NCBI GenBank assembly: GCA_025450315.1
Contig: JANWHQ010000070.1
Coordinates: forward strand, 1-37,729
DNA from: Caulobacteraceae bacterium
GTDB lineage: Bacteria; Pseudomonadota; Alphaproteobacteria; Caulobacterales; Caulobacteraceae
Length of the DNA: 37,729 nucleotides
Direction of reading: 5' to 3'
This document shows positions 9,074 to 18,361 of the stretch, in pieces (the stretch's first letter is position 1; every line of letters begins with the position of its first letter). The position numbers and the translations under genes are program-made. The notes beneath the pieces were generated by a model. The model made no database searches. It saw only the letters and a list, made by a program, of their open reading frames with translations, and was not told the origin of the DNA.

Positions 9074-9433
9074 ATGGCCATCGTGAAGGTCACCGACGAG
9101 TCGTTCGAGCAGGACGTGCTGAAGGCCGAGCAGCCGGTGCTGGTGGACTTCTGGGCGGAGTGGTGCGGGCCCTGCAAGCAGATCGCCCCGGCGCTGGAGC
9201 AGATCGCCCAGGAGCTCGGCGACAAGGTGACGATCGCCAAGGTCAACATCGAGGACAGCCCCACCACCCCGTCCCGCTACGGCGTGCGCGGCATCCCGAC
9301 CCTGATGCTGTTCAAGGGCGGCCAGATGGCCTCGATGAAGGTCGGCGCCATGCCCAAGGCCAAGCTGTTGGAGTGGCTGAGCGAATCCGGCGTCTCGGCC
9401 TCCGAATCCGATGCGGCGGGCGCGGCCGCCTAG
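9074..9433 (+). CDS. trxA: Thioredoxin TrxA
   Basis: This 119-residue cytoplasmic disulfide reductase has the canonical FWAEWCGPCKQIAP active site near residues 28-41, the cis-proline motif RGIPTLMLFKGG near residue 75, and a C-terminal alanine/serine-rich tail (SESDAAGAAA) slightly longer than in E. coli thioredoxin. The ATG at 9074 is preceded by GGAG at 9061-9064. An upstream in-frame start at 9038 would add a non-thioredoxin leader and was rejected. A short hairpin (arms GCGGGA/TCCCGC, 9040-9055) lies just before the ribosome-binding site and could fold in the leader. The stop TAG lies in a CTAG shared with the stop of the convergent serine hydrolase, so the two genes overlap tail to tail by 4 nt. 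Confidence 0.96.
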   Translation: MAIVKVTDESFEQDVLKAEQPVLVDFWAEWCGPCKQIAPALEQIAQELGDKVTIAKVNIEDSPTTPSRYGVRGIPTLMLFKGGQMASMKVGAMPKAKLLEWLSESGVSASESDAAGAAA

Positions 9434-10563
9434 AGGTTCGCGTACAGCGCCTCGATCAGGCGGCGCGAGCGTTCGTCGCCGATGAGGGCGGGCGACTGGC
9501 GGTTCATGACATAGGCGGCCGAGAGCCGGCGCTCCGGATCGGCCATCAGGCACGAGCCGCCCCAGCCGGAATGGCCCACGGCGTGGCGGCCCGGCCCGTA
9601 GATCATCACCGGATCGTTGCGCAGCACTCCGGCCCCCCAGGCCAGGGCGAAGGGCAGGACCAGGTCCTGGCCCAGGACGCGCTGGCGCGAGAGTTCGGCG
9701 GCGATCCCCGGCTCCAGCACCTGTCGGCCGTCCAGCCTCCCGTCGCAGGCCAGCACCGCGGCCAGCCGCGCCAGGGCCTCTGCGGTGGCGTGGCCGTTGG
9801 CCGACGGGATCTCGGCGCGTCGCCAGGTCGCCGTGTCGCGGCCGGCCGGCGAGGACCAGGGCTCCAGGAAGGCGGCGCGCTTGAGCTCGGTGAGCGGGCC
9901 GAGGTCGGGCAGGGCCGGGGGCCGCTGCATCTGGGCGACGCGGCCGTGCTCGGCGTCGGGCAGGCCGATCCAGAGGTCCAGGCCCAGCGGCTGGGCCACG
10001 TCGTGGCGCAGGGCGGTTCCCAGGGTGCGGCCGTCCACGCGGCGGACGATCTCCCCGGCCACGTAGCCGAAGATGACCGGGTGGTAGCCCGACGCCGTCC
10101 CCGGCGGCCAGAGCGGCGCCATGGCGGCGATCCTGGCGGTGATGGCGTCCCAGTCGAACCACAGGGCCGGGTCCATCGGCCGGGTGAAGGCGGCCAGGCC
10201 GTCCTGGTGCGACAGGCACTGCTCGACGGTAATGTCCTGCTTGCCGGCCTGGGCGAACTCGGGCCAGACCTCCGCGACCCTCTGGCCATAGGCGAGCCGG
10301 CCCTGGCCGACCAGTCGCCCGATCATCAGGGCGGCCACGGCCTTGGTGGTGGAGAACACCGGGGTCAGGGTGTCGGGGCCGAAATCGCGACCGGGGGCGC
10401 GATCGGCGCGCCCGGCCATCAGGTCGACCACGACCTCGCCCTCGACGGCGGCCGAGAAGCGGGCGCCCAGCTCCTTGCCCTCGGTGAAATTGGCGACGAA
10501 GGCGTCGCGCACGGCCGAGAAACGGTCCGGGCACACGCCCCTGATCTTCACGGCCGCGTTCAT
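9430..10563 (-). CDS. Serine hydrolase of the beta-lactamase class C / family VIII esterase type
   Basis: This 377-residue protein has the SxxK nucleophile motif STTK (about residues 71-74, in PVFSTTKAVAALM). A later GYHPVIFGYVAGEIVRR segment contains the tyrosine that normally acts as general base. The C-terminal HSGWGGSCLMADPERRLSAAYVMNRQ replaces the KTG box, as in EstB-like esterases and D-alanyl carboxypeptidase relatives. I see no signal peptide at the N-terminus (MNAAVKIRGVCPDRF), so a cytoplasmic esterase/hydrolase is more likely than a periplasmic beta-lactamase. The start overlaps the stop of pdxY (ATGA), giving a two-gene operon. The hydrolysed substrate cannot be inferred. Beta-lactam hydrolysis is possible for this fold but is not supported by context. 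Confidence 0.85.
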   Translation of the reverse strand: MNAAVKIRGVCPDRFSAVRDAFVANFTEGKELGARFSAAVEGEVVVDLMAGRADRAPGRDFGPDTLTPVFSTTKAVAALMIGRLVGQGRLAYGQRVAEVWPEFAQAGKQDITVEQCLSHQDGLAAFTRPMDPALWFDWDAITARIAAMAPLWPPGTASGYHPVIFGYVAGEIVRRVDGRTLGTALRHDVAQPLGLDLWIGLPDAEHGRVAQMQRPPALPDLGPLTELKRAAFLEPWSSPAGRDTATWRRAEIPSANGHATAEALARLAAVLACDGRLDGRQVLEPGIAAELSRQRVLGQDLVLPFALAWGAGVLRNDPVMIYGPGRHAVGHSGWGGSCLMADPERRLSAAYVMNRQSPALIGDERSRRLIEALYANL

Positions 10564-11408
10564 CAGGCCAGGCGTTCGATCCGCACGATCGGCGAGGCCG
10601 CCTTGATCTTGGCGCCCATGGCGACCACCGGCAGCTCGGGCGTCTTCCACATGGCCGCGGAAGCGACGGTTTCGGCCACCCCGCCGGTGGCGCGGGCCAG
10701 GGCGTAGGAAACCGGCTGGCCTTCGCTGAGCGCGGCGGCGAACAGGGCCGACAGCAAGTCGCCGGTCCCGCGCGGCGCGTCGGGGCTCTTGGCGTGGGCG
10801 GCGAACCAGGCCTCGTTGCGATCGGCGTAGACCACCCCGATCTCCTGGCCCCGCTCCACCGAGGACACCAGGGTCGGCCGGCCGAGCAGCCGGGCGGCGT
10901 CGACCGCGGACTGGGGCGCGCGGGCGGAGATCCCGGTCAGCCGCTCCAGCTCCCACGCGTTGGGGGTGACATAGTCGGCTCGCCGGATCAGCTCGGCGGT
11001 GATGGCCGGCGGCACTTCGGGCTGGACATAGAGGCCCTTGCCGGAATCGCCCATGGTCGGGTCGACCACCACCAGGGGCTTGCGGGCTTCCGGCCCGCGC
11101 GGGGCGGCGCGCACGGCGTCGATGGCGCGCGCGGCGGCCCTCACCTGGGCGGCGGAGGCGAAATAGCCGGTCAGCACCAGGTCCACCTGCTCGAAGCCGC
11201 CGTTGGCCTCGACGCCGTCGAGCAGGCTCTCGAACGTCTCGGTCGCCACCGGCCCGCCGCCGGGCGCCCCCCAGCCGGGATGGCGGCCGAACAGCACGGT
11301 CGGGACCAGGATCGGTTCGAAGCGGAATTCGGCGAGCGCCAGGGCCTGCATCGCGCCGCCGACGCGGCTCGACGCCACAAAGCTCGAGAGGATCAAGGCC
11401 GCGGGCAT
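10563..11408 (-). CDS. pdxY: Pyridoxal kinase PdxY
   Basis: This 281-residue ribokinase-like enzyme phosphorylates pyridoxal for salvage of vitamin B6 to PLP. Supporting features are SSFVASSRVGGAMQALAL at the N-terminus, the FGRHPGWG motif near residue 43, VVVDPTMGDSGKGLYV near residue 136 (the pyridoxal-kinase form of the substrate/ATP region), ADYVTPNAWELERLTG, and the anion-hole/catalytic PRGTGDLLSALFAA near residue 220. Cofactor context is sensible beside ahcY, since several methionine-cycle enzymes need PLP, but that is inference. The ATG at 11406-11408 is preceded on the transcript by TATAGAGCGCC, so a -10-like element lies six bases before the start. A leaderless message is possible. 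It follows ahcY on the same strand, separated by 96 nt that contain a GC hairpin. Confidence 0.92.
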   Translation of the reverse strand: MPAALILSSFVASSRVGGAMQALALAEFRFEPILVPTVLFGRHPGWGAPGGGPVATETFESLLDGVEANGGFEQVDLVLTGYFASAAQVRAAARAIDAVRAAPRGPEARKPLVVVDPTMGDSGKGLYVQPEVPPAITAELIRRADYVTPNAWELERLTGISARAPQSAVDAARLLGRPTLVSSVERGQEIGVVYADRNEAWFAAHAKSPDAPRGTGDLLSALFAAALSEGQPVSYALARATGGVAETVASAAMWKTPELPVVAMGAKIKAASPIVRIERLA

Positions 11409-11468
11409 GGCGCTCTATACGGCCTTTCCCGCGGGCGAGGATAGAACGTGCAGCCGCAACGATAGGCC

Positions 11469-11494
11469 CCTCCCCCGTCGCAGCCGGGGGGAGG
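11469..11494 (-). terminator. GC-rich stem-loop after ahcY
   Basis: CCTCCCCC (11469-11476) can pair with the GGGGG(G)AGG at 11486-11494 around a short loop, with one extra G. It lies 10-35 nt past the ahcY stop on the transcribed strand and before pdxY. There is no clear U tract, so it may be a weak or Rho-assisted terminator or a partial attenuator within an ahcY-pdxY-hydrolase transcript. Confidence 0.45.
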
Positions 11495-11504
11495 AGCCCT
11501 GTCG

Positions 11505-12895
<1,391 letters not shown>

Positions 12896-12933
12896 GACGG
12901 CTCCTTTGATCCACTGATTTCAGGCTGATCGCC

Positions 12934-12962
12934 TCTATAGCCCGGCCGCCCGGACGGGACAA
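12934..12962 (-). promoter_or_regulatory. Candidate sigma-70-type promoter of ahcY
   Basis: Read on the minus strand, TTGTCC (12962-12957) and TATAGA (12939-12934) are separated by exactly 17 nt. That is a good match to a housekeeping -35/-10 pair in this GC-rich background. It would start transcription about 30 nt before the ahcY ATG at 12895, leaving room for the AAAGGAG ribosome-binding site. It is placed immediately downstream of the palindrome at 12968-12987. Confidence 0.6.
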
Positions 12963-12967
12963 TATCC

Positions 12968-12987
12968 ATATAAAGATGTCTTTATAT
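12968..12987. promoter_or_regulatory. Perfect palindromic operator-like site in the ahcY/rpoH divergent region
   Basis: ATATAAAGATGTCTTTATAT has 9-bp perfect arms (ATATAAAGA/TCTTTATAT) around TG and is strongly AT-rich in a roughly 70% GC region. It sits 6 nt upstream of the proposed ahcY -35 and 73 nt upstream of its start. Sites of this shape precede SAM-cycle genes controlled by ArsR-family SAH-responsive regulators (SahR-like) in proteobacteria. The exact consensus is from memory and unverified. It is 167 bp from the rpoH start, so an rpoH link is less likely. Confidence 0.6.
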
Positions 12988-13047
12988 CCTCCGGCCCGAG
13001 GCCTGCGAGCCGTTCGCAAAAACTTCGCCTTACAAATCCGTAACCGC

Positions 13048-13076
13048 CTTAAAATGGCGGCAACCGATCCCTATCT
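13048..13076 (+). promoter_or_regulatory. Possible heat-shock-type promoter of rpoH
   Basis: CTTA at 13048-13051 and CCTATCT at 13070-13076 resemble a degenerate alphaproteobacterial sigma-32 promoter (CTTG ... CYTATnT), and they fall about 80-105 nt upstream of rpoH. Autoregulation of rpoH by sigma-32 is known in Caulobacter. The -35 half is imperfect and the call is weak. Confidence 0.3.
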
Positions 13077-13101
13077 AGGGGGTTGTTCGGGGGCGGGCGG
13101 A

Positions 13102-13116
13102 GCATGCCTGGCATGC
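13102..13116 (+). repeat. Inverted repeat in the rpoH leader
   Basis: GCATGCC-T-GGCATGC is a perfect 7-bp inverted repeat with a single central base. GGGC/GCCC pairs flank it (13094-13120) and could extend the stem. It lies 37 nt before the rpoH ATG and just before AAAAAAGGGGA (about 13132-13142), which probably supplies the ribosome-binding site. It could be a DNA-binding palindrome or an RNA stem. The single-base loop means an RNA fold would open at least one pair. Confidence 0.5.
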
Positions 13117-13153
13117 GCCCAGCCCACGCGTAAAAAAGGGGACCACCCGGCCG

Positions 13154-14041
13154 ATGGCCGCATCCACACTCTCCGTCATGTCGCCCGATGGCGGCCTGTC
13201 GCGGTATCTCGCAGAGATCCGGCGCTTTCCCATGCTCAGCAAGGACGAGGAGTTCATGCTGGCCAAGCGCTGGCAGGAACACGAGGATCCGGAGGCGGCG
13301 CACAGGCTCGTCACCTCGCACCTGCGCCTGGTGGCCAAGATCGCCATGGGTTATCGCGGCTACGGCCTGCCGATCGGGGAAGTGATCTCCGAAGGCAACG
13401 TCGGCCTGATGCAGGCGGTCAAGAAATTCGACCCGGACCGGGGTTTCCGCCTGGCCACCTACGCCATGTGGTGGATCCGCGCCTCGATCCAGGAATACAT
13501 CCTGAGGTCCTGGTCGCTGGTGAAGATGGGCACCACCGCGGCGCAGAAGAAGCTGTTCTTCAACCTCCGCAAGGCCAAGAGCGAGATCTCGGCCCTGGAG
13601 GAAGGCGACCTCCACCCCGACCAGGTGCGCCAGATCGCCACCAAGCTGGGCGTGCTGGACGAGGAAGTCATCTCCATGAACCGGCGTCTGGCCGGGCCGG
13701 ACGCCTCGCTGAACGCGCCGCTGCGCTCGGACTCCGAGAGCGAGTGGCAGGACTGGCTCGCCGACGACGTGGCCGTCAGCCAGGAGACCCAGGTCGCCGA
13801 AACCGAGGAGCGGACCATCCGCATGGCCCTGCTCGAAGAGGCGATGACCGAGCTCACCGACCGCGAGCGCCACATCCTGACCGAGCGGCGGCTGAAGGAC
13901 GATCCGAGCACGCTCGAGGAGCTGGCCGCGCAGTACGGCGTCAGCCGCGAGCGGGTGCGCCAGATCGAGGTCCGGGCCTTCGAGAAGCTGCAGAAGGCCA
14001 TGCGCGTGGCGGCCGGCGAACGGAACCTGATCGACGCCTGA
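13154..14041 (+). CDS. rpoH: RNA polymerase sigma-32 factor RpoH
   Basis: This 295-residue heat-shock sigma factor directs transcription of chaperone and protease genes. Region 2 is clear: SHLRLVAKIAMGYRGYGLPIGEVISEGNVGLMQAVKKFDPDRGFRLATYAMWWIRASIQEYILRSWSLVK, including the region 2.4 residues that read the -10. Directly after it comes the RpoH box QKKLFFNLRKAK (about residues 132-143), diagnostic for sigma-32 as opposed to sigma-70. Region 4 is at the C-terminus, with LTDRERHILTERRL and the helix-turn-helix STLEELAAQYGVSRERVRQIEVRAFEKLQKAM. The ATG at 13154 follows a GGGGA at about 13138-13142. The long leader carries a palindrome and a possible heat-shock promoter. It converges with a receiver-domain gene across a GC palindrome. 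Confidence 0.97.
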   Translation: MAASTLSVMSPDGGLSRYLAEIRRFPMLSKDEEFMLAKRWQEHEDPEAAHRLVTSHLRLVAKIAMGYRGYGLPIGEVISEGNVGLMQAVKKFDPDRGFRLATYAMWWIRASIQEYILRSWSLVKMGTTAAQKKLFFNLRKAKSEISALEEGDLHPDQVRQIATKLGVLDEEVISMNRRLAGPDASLNAPLRSDSESEWQDWLADDVAVSQETQVAETEERTIRMALLEEAMTELTDRERHILTERRLKDDPSTLEELAAQYGVSRERVRQIEVRAFEKLQKAMRVAAGERNLIDA

Positions 14042-14058
14042 GGCGGCCCTAGGCCGCC
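14042..14058. terminator. Palindromic stem-loop between convergent rpoH and receiver gene
   Basis: GGCGGCC-CTA-GGCCGCC forms a perfect 7-bp stem with a 3-nt loop immediately after the rpoH TGA. The loop is the stop codon (TAG on the minus strand) of the convergent gene. It could end transcripts from both directions. No U tract follows on either side. Confidence 0.5.
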
Positions 14059-14879
14059 GCTTCGTCGGGCAGATAGGCCAGCAAGGCCAGGGTCTGCATC
14101 TCGATCGCTTCGCGGGTCAGCTTGCCGGCCACGCCGATCTCCGCCAGCCGCCGCTGCAGGCCGTGGGCCGCGCTGACCAGGGCGCTGCGCCGCAACAGGG
14201 CGCCGGCGTTCTGCAGCTCCGTCGCCTGGACGTTCAGGGCCCGGAAGGCCTGGGAGCGGTCCACCTCGATGGCGTCCAGCGCCGCCGAGACGATCTTCAG
14301 CGCCTGGACGACGCGCGCCTCGAGCGGATCGGCGGCGGCGTCGGCCCGGCGGCGGCGCGCGCCGCGGTACTCGCCGGAATTGAAGCGCCGGCGGTCGGGG
14401 CCGGCGTAGCCGACCGCCTCGACCCATTGCCGCGGACGGCTGGCCACCACCTCGACGCGGCGGACCAGGTCCTTGATGGCGAAGGGCTTGCGCAGATATT
14501 CGTGCACGCCGGCGTCGCGCGCGGCCAGGATCGAGGCCGGCGTGGCGTGGCCGGTGACCATGATCACCGGCGCCTTGCGGCAGGCCAGGTGGCCGCGCCG
14601 CAGCCGGCGGGTGAACAGCACGCCGTCGACGGCGTCCACCAGGAATTCGGTGAGGATCAGGCTGGGATCGATGGCGCTGGCCAGGCTCAGGCCCTGCTCG
14701 GTCGAGGACGCCGTCCAGGCCTGGCCGAGACCGACGCTCTGCAACAGCTCCACCATCAGGCGCGCCGACGCCGGCGAAGGATCCAGCACCAGCACCCGTC
14801 CCAGGGCCGGCGCGATCGCCTGCAGGGTCTTCGGATCGAAGCTGAGCAAGGGGGTCCCCGGGGCCGGATGCCGGGGCAC
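14049..14879 (-). CDS. Atypical response-regulator receiver protein with helical C-terminus
   Basis: This protein of about 276 residues has a CheY-like receiver at roughly residues 26-148 and a helical C-terminal region of unknown type. The receiver is degenerate. The usual acidic pair is LDP (one Asp then Pro), and the phospho-acceptor position is Glu78 (in SLILTEFLVDAVDG; the spacing of seven to the DG identifies it). The Thr (MVTG, residue 109) and Lys (YLRKPF, residue 131) are kept. A basic linker follows, YAGPDRRRFNSGEYRGARRRR, of a kind seen in other alphaproteobacterial receiver proteins. The C-terminal part (ALKIVSAALDAIEVDRSQAFRALN...) looks like a helical bundle. The start is uncertain: the GTG at 14879 has GGAGG almost touching it, and TTG 14849 is an alternative. 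It follows purA on the same strand. No kinase partner is adjacent. Confidence 0.8.
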   Translation of the reverse strand: MPRHPAPGTPLLSFDPKTLQAIAPALGRVLVLDPSPASARLMVELLQSVGLGQAWTASSTEQGLSLASAIDPSLILTEFLVDAVDGVLFTRRLRRGHLACRKAPVIMVTGHATPASILAARDAGVHEYLRKPFAIKDLVRRVEVVASRPRQWVEAVGYAGPDRRRFNSGEYRGARRRRADAAADPLEARVVQALKIVSAALDAIEVDRSQAFRALNVQATELQNAGALLRRSALVSAAHGLQRRLAEIGVAGKLTREAIEMQTLALLAYLPDEAAA

Positions 14880-14916
14880 CCTCCGCCGTCGAGGTAAATA
14901 TCGGCTTTAAGCGGCG

Positions 14917-16203
14917 TCAGCCGACGAACGGGTCCTTCACCAGGATGGTGTCGTCGCGCTGGGGGCTGGTGGAGAGCAAGGCCACGGGCGCGCCGATCAG
15001 CTCCTCGAGCCGGCGCACGTATTTGACCGCGTTGGCCGGCAGGTCGCGCCAGCTGCGCGCGCCGTGGGTGGTCTCGGACCAGCCGTCGAGCTCCTCGTAG
15101 ATCGGACGGACGGCCGCTTGCGCCTTCAGTCCCGACGGCAGGTAGTCGATGGTCTGGCCGTCCAGCAGGTACCCCGTGCAGATCTTCAGCTTCTCCAGCC
15201 CGTCCAGGATGTCGAGCTTGGTCAGGGCGATGCCCTCGATGCCGTTGATCGCCACCGACTGGCGCACCAGCACCGCGTCGAACCAGCCGCAGCGCCGCTG
15301 GCGGCCGGTGTTGACCCCGACCTCCTTGCCGACCACCGACAGGTGGCGGCCGATCTCGTCGTCCAGCTCGGTGGGGAAGGGCCCTCCGCCCACGCGGGTG
15401 GTGTAGGCCTTGACGATGCCGAGCACGTAGCCCGGACCGCGCGGTCCCATCCCCGATCCGGCGGCGGCCTGGCCGGCCACCACGTTGGAGGAGGTCACGT
15501 AGGGATAGGTGCCGTGATCGACGTCGAGCAGGGCCCCTTGGGCGCCTTCGAACAGGATCCGCCGGCCCTGCCGGTTCAGCTGGTCGAGCAGCCGCCAGGC
15601 CGGCTGGGCGTAGGCCAGGACCTCGGGGGCGATGTCGAGCAGCGACTGCAGCAGGGCCGCCCGGTCGAACTCCGGCAGGCCCAGGCCGCGGCGCAGCGGT
15701 TCGTGGTGGGCCAGCAGCCGCTCGATCTTGGCCTCCAGCGCCTCGCGGTCGGCCAGGTCGGCGACCCGGATGGCCCGGCGCCCGACCTTGTCCTCATAGG
15801 CCGGCCCGATGCCGCGGCCGGTGGTGCCGATCTTGCCGAGGGTCTGGGCCTCGCGCGCCTGGTCGAGGTCGCGGTGCAACGGCAGGATCAGGGCGGCGTT
15901 GTCGGCCAGCACCAAGAGGTCGGGGTTCACCTCCACGCCCTGTTCGCGGATCTTGGCGATCTCGGTCAACAGGTGCCAGGGATCGACCACCACACCGTTG
16001 CCGATGATCGAGCGCTTGCCTTGGACCAGGCCCGAGGGCAGCAGCGCCAGCTTGTAGACGTTGTTGCCCACCACCAGGGTGTGGCCGGCGTTGTGGCCGC
16101 CCTGGAAGCGCACGACCACGTCCGCCCGGTTGGACAGCCAGTCGACGATCTTGCCCTTGCCTTCGTCGCCCCATTGGGCGCCGACCACGGTGACGTTGGC
16201 CAT
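14917..16203 (-). CDS. purA: Adenylosuccinate synthetase PurA
   Basis: PurA (428 residues) couples GTP hydrolysis to joining of IMP and aspartate, the first committed step to AMP. The N-terminus [24 protein letters not shown] contains the GDEGKGK phosphate-binding loop and catalytic Asp. [11 protein letters not shown] follows with the catalytic His. Other family motifs are [65 protein letters not shown] and TKLDILDGL. The C-terminal [14 protein letters not shown] carries the GTP-binding region. The ATG at 16203 is chosen because [16 protein letters not shown] is the family's invariant start; in-frame sequence further upstream has no homology. No strong Shine-Dalgarno is visible. A 7-bp hairpin ends 22 nt before the start codon on the transcript. 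Confidence 0.97.
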   Translation of the reverse strand: MANVTVVGAQWGDEGKGKIVDWLSNRADVVVRFQGGHNAGHTLVVGNNVYKLALLPSGLVQGKRSIIGNGVVVDPWHLLTEIAKIREQGVEVNPDLLVLADNAALILPLHRDLDQAREAQTLGKIGTTGRGIGPAYEDKVGRRAIRVADLADREALEAKIERLLAHHEPLRRGLGLPEFDRAALLQSLLDIAPEVLAYAQPAWRLLDQLNRQGRRILFEGAQGALLDVDHGTYPYVTSSNVVAGQAAAGSGMGPRGPGYVLGIVKAYTTRVGGGPFPTELDDEIGRHLSVVGKEVGVNTGRQRRCGWFDAVLVRQSVAINGIEGIALTKLDILDGLEKLKICTGYLLDGQTIDYLPSGLKAQAAVRPIYEELDGWSETTHGARSWRDLPANAVKYVRRLEELIGAPVALLSTSPQRDDTILVKDPFVG

Positions 16204-16225
16204 GGATACGGTCTCGCGCCTGCCC

Positions 16226-16243
16226 GGCGGGTCCACACCCGCC
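16226..16243 (-). promoter_or_regulatory. Leader hairpin upstream of purA
   Basis: GGCGGGT (16226-16232) and ACCCGCC (16237-16243) are perfect complements around a 4-nt loop, ending 22 nt before the purA ATG on the transcribed strand. It could be a leader structure or the end of an upstream transcript from eipA. No nucleotide-binding riboswitch architecture is visible around it. Confidence 0.35.
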
Positions 16244-16375
16244 CTTCGACAGGACTCGGCGGGGGGACTTTGCTCTGCGCTTGGCCGGCGCGCTCTGCGG
16301 CGCAAAACGGCGGCGCCGATAGACCAGCCTGGCCGCCGCGCGTCAAGCCTCCCTGGCGAGGCGTCCGGGGCGCCC

Positions 16376-17095
16376 TTAGAGCGGGATGAGGTGGCGCTTG
16401 CGGCTGTAGGCTAGGTAGCCGATGTTGGCGCCGAGCCTGAGGCCCAGGCCCGTGCGGATCGGAGCCAGGGTGATGCCGTCGGCGCGCTGGTAGTTCACGC
16501 CCAGGCCCGCGATCAGATAGGCCGAGCCCTCCACGCCGGGGAAGCGGCGGAAGATCATGTCCGGGTATTGCAGGTCGTAGCAGAGGGTGAAGGAGCGCGA
16601 GGCGTTGCCGCCCCAGTCGAAGCCCACCGTCGGTCCCTGCCAATAGACCTGCAGCGGGTCGCGGCCCTTCATGTAGAGCAGGCCCCGGCCATAGCGGACG
16701 CCGCCGAAGAAGGCCGCCGAACCCTCCTCGCCGGCGATGTAGGCGGTGGGCCGGCCGTTGTCCTTGAAGATGCGCTCCACCGCCGCGGCGGCCGATTCGG
16801 CCGAAACGCCCAGGAAGTCGGAGGCGCTGTTGACGATCTCGGAGCGCTCGTAGGCTTGGGCGGGGGTGTTGGCCGGATAGGAGGGCCGAACCTCGGGGGC
16901 CGGCGGCGCCTCGGGCGCGGCGGGACCGCGGGGCGGCGCGTCGTAATCCGGGCGCGGCGCCGACCCGGGCGGGGGGCCGCTGCCGGCCGGCGGCAGAGTC
17001 GAGGACTGCACCTCGCCGTCGGCGGACTGGGCCCGGGCGACGGCGGCCCAGACTGACGCCATCGCGGCGCCGGCGATGAGAGTGCGGCGATCCAT
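16376..17095 (-). CDS. eipA: EipA-family (DUF1134) periplasmic envelope-integrity protein
   Basis: This 239-residue protein starts with an export signal, [22 protein letters not shown], with likely cleavage after ARA and a twin-arginine-like DRRTLI. A proline-rich spacer follows ([24 protein letters not shown], about residues 35-75) and then the DUF1134 domain with [54 protein letters not shown] and the conserved [52 protein letters not shown]. In Brucella and Caulobacter this family (EipA) folds as a small periplasmic beta barrel needed for envelope integrity. The molecular activity is not known. GGGGGAAG sits at normal spacing before the ATG. It lies upstream of purA on the same strand, 172 nt away; that gap holds the hairpin at 16226-16243 and no other gene that I can see. 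Confidence 0.9.
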   Translation of the reverse strand: MDRRTLIAGAAMASVWAAVARAQSADGEVQSSTLPPAGSGPPPGSAPRPDYDAPPRGPAAPEAPPAPEVRPSYPANTPAQAYERSEIVNSASDFLGVSAESAAAAVERIFKDNGRPTAYIAGEEGSAAFFGGVRYGRGLLYMKGRDPLQVYWQGPTVGFDWGGNASRSFTLCYDLQYPDMIFRRFPGVEGSAYLIAGLGVNYQRADGITLAPIRTGLGLRLGANIGYLAYSRKRHLIPL

Positions 17096-17176
17096 GGGTC
17101 TTCCCCCGTCAGGCGATTCGATGGGTGGAAACTCTACCGTAAACCCGGCCGCTTTGTGTCGAGCCGGCGCCAGGCC

Positions 17177-18295
17177 TCAGGCGCCCAATCGCGCGGCGAC
17201 CTCCTCGCCGATGGCCAGAGAGCTGGTCAGGCCGGGGCTCTCGATCCCGAACAGGGCGACCAGGTCGGCCAGGCCGTGGACCTCGGGCCCGTCGATGCGG
17301 AAATCGGGTTGCGGCTCGTCCGGGCCGTGCAGCTTGGGCCGCACGCCGGCGTAGTCGGGCTCCAGCGTCCCGTCGCCCAGCCCCGGCCAGTAGCGGCGGA
17401 TGTCGGCGTAGAAGCCGGCGGCGCGGGCCCGGTCGACGTCGTAGTCGGGCGCCTCGACAAAGGCGAGGTCGGGGCCGAAGTGCGCCTGGCCGCCCAGGTC
17501 GCGGCGGTAATGGGTGCCGAGCGAGCCTGGAATCGGCGGCGGATAGATCAGCCTGCGGAACGGCGCCCTGCCGGCCAGCCGGAAATAGACGCCCTTGCCG
17601 TAGTGCAGCCTGGGGATCAGGCCCGCGGGATAGTCCTCGATCCCGGCCGCCGCCCCCTGGGCCCCGAGGCCCGCGGCGACCGCCAGCCGCCCTCAGGCGA
17701 ACTCGGACGGCTGCTCGCCGCCCGCGAACACGCGCCAGCCGCCGCCCGGCAGGGCCTCGGCCTTCAGGAACGGGGCGCGCAAGGCCACCCAGCCGCCGGC
17801 CGCCTCCATCTCGCCGACCAGGGCCAGCATGTAGCCGTGGCTGTCGAACACCCCGCTCTCGGGCGAGACCACCGCCGCCACCGCGGAGAGTTCGGGCTCC
17901 AGGGCGCGCGCCTCCTCGCCGGTGATCGATTCGACGCCCTCCACGCCGTTGGCCAGGGCCTGGTCCAGCACCGCCTGGATGCGGGGGATGTCCGGGTCGG
18001 ACGGCGCCACCACCAGCTTGCCGCAGCGGTCGAAGGCGACCTTGTGCGCCTCGAGAAAGGCATAGAGCCGCCGCCGGCCCTCTACGCACAGCCGCGCCTT
18101 CAGGGAGCCGGTCGGATAATAGAGTCCCCCGTGGATCACCTCGGAATTGCGCGACGAGATCCCCTGGCCGACGGCGGCCTCCTGTTCCAGCACCACCACC
18201 GAAAGCCCGCGCTGGCCCAGCGCGTGGGCGGTCGCCAGCCCCACGGCGCCGGCGCCGATCACGGCCGCGTCGAAATCTAATCCCAATTTAGTCAC
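17177..18295 (-). pseudogene. L-2-hydroxyglutarate oxidase-like FAD-dependent oxidoreductase, interrupted by in-frame TGA
   Basis: From the ATG at 18295 the frame shows a DAO-type dinucleotide fold: DAAVIGAGAVGLATAHAL (residues 9-26), then VVLEQEAAVGQGISSRNSEVIHGGLYYPTGSLKARLCVEG, which is typical of the LhgO/L2HGDH group that oxidises L-2-hydroxyglutarate. A TGA at 17695-17693 stops translation after 200 residues (GGEQPSEFA-stop). The same frame then continues with clear homology, GRLAVAAGLGAQGAAAGIEDYPAG and HYGKGVYFRLAGRAPFRRLIYP. It ends with the FAD-binding FGIESPGLTSSLAIGEEVAARLGA and a normal stop at 17177. The full frame is exactly 373 codons with no shift. A single substitution (for example TGC or CGA to TGA) would explain it. 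It may be a sequencing error, a recent pseudogene, or read through. It is divergent from the DUF2061 gene. Confidence 0.85.
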
Positions 18296-18361
18296 TAGTC
18301 TTTCTAGCCATGCTGAACTATCCGTTTGCGGGCGCGGCCTCGCGTGGCGGGAGAAGCGGCC

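Noticed and set aside
9430-10563. Beta-lactam resistance gene
   Set aside because: The SxxK fold is shared by esterases and peptidases, there is no signal peptide and the KTG box is replaced; resistance function is not supported.
12896-13000. SAM or SAH riboswitch upstream of ahcY
   Set aside because: The proposed leader is only about 30 nt and no multi-helix or pseudoknot pattern of these classes is visible; a palindromic operator explains the symmetry better.
17693-17695. Selenocysteine reading of the in-frame TGA
   Set aside because: The position is not a catalytic cysteine in the family and no SECIS-like hairpin with the usual features follows directly; a nonsense change or error is simpler.
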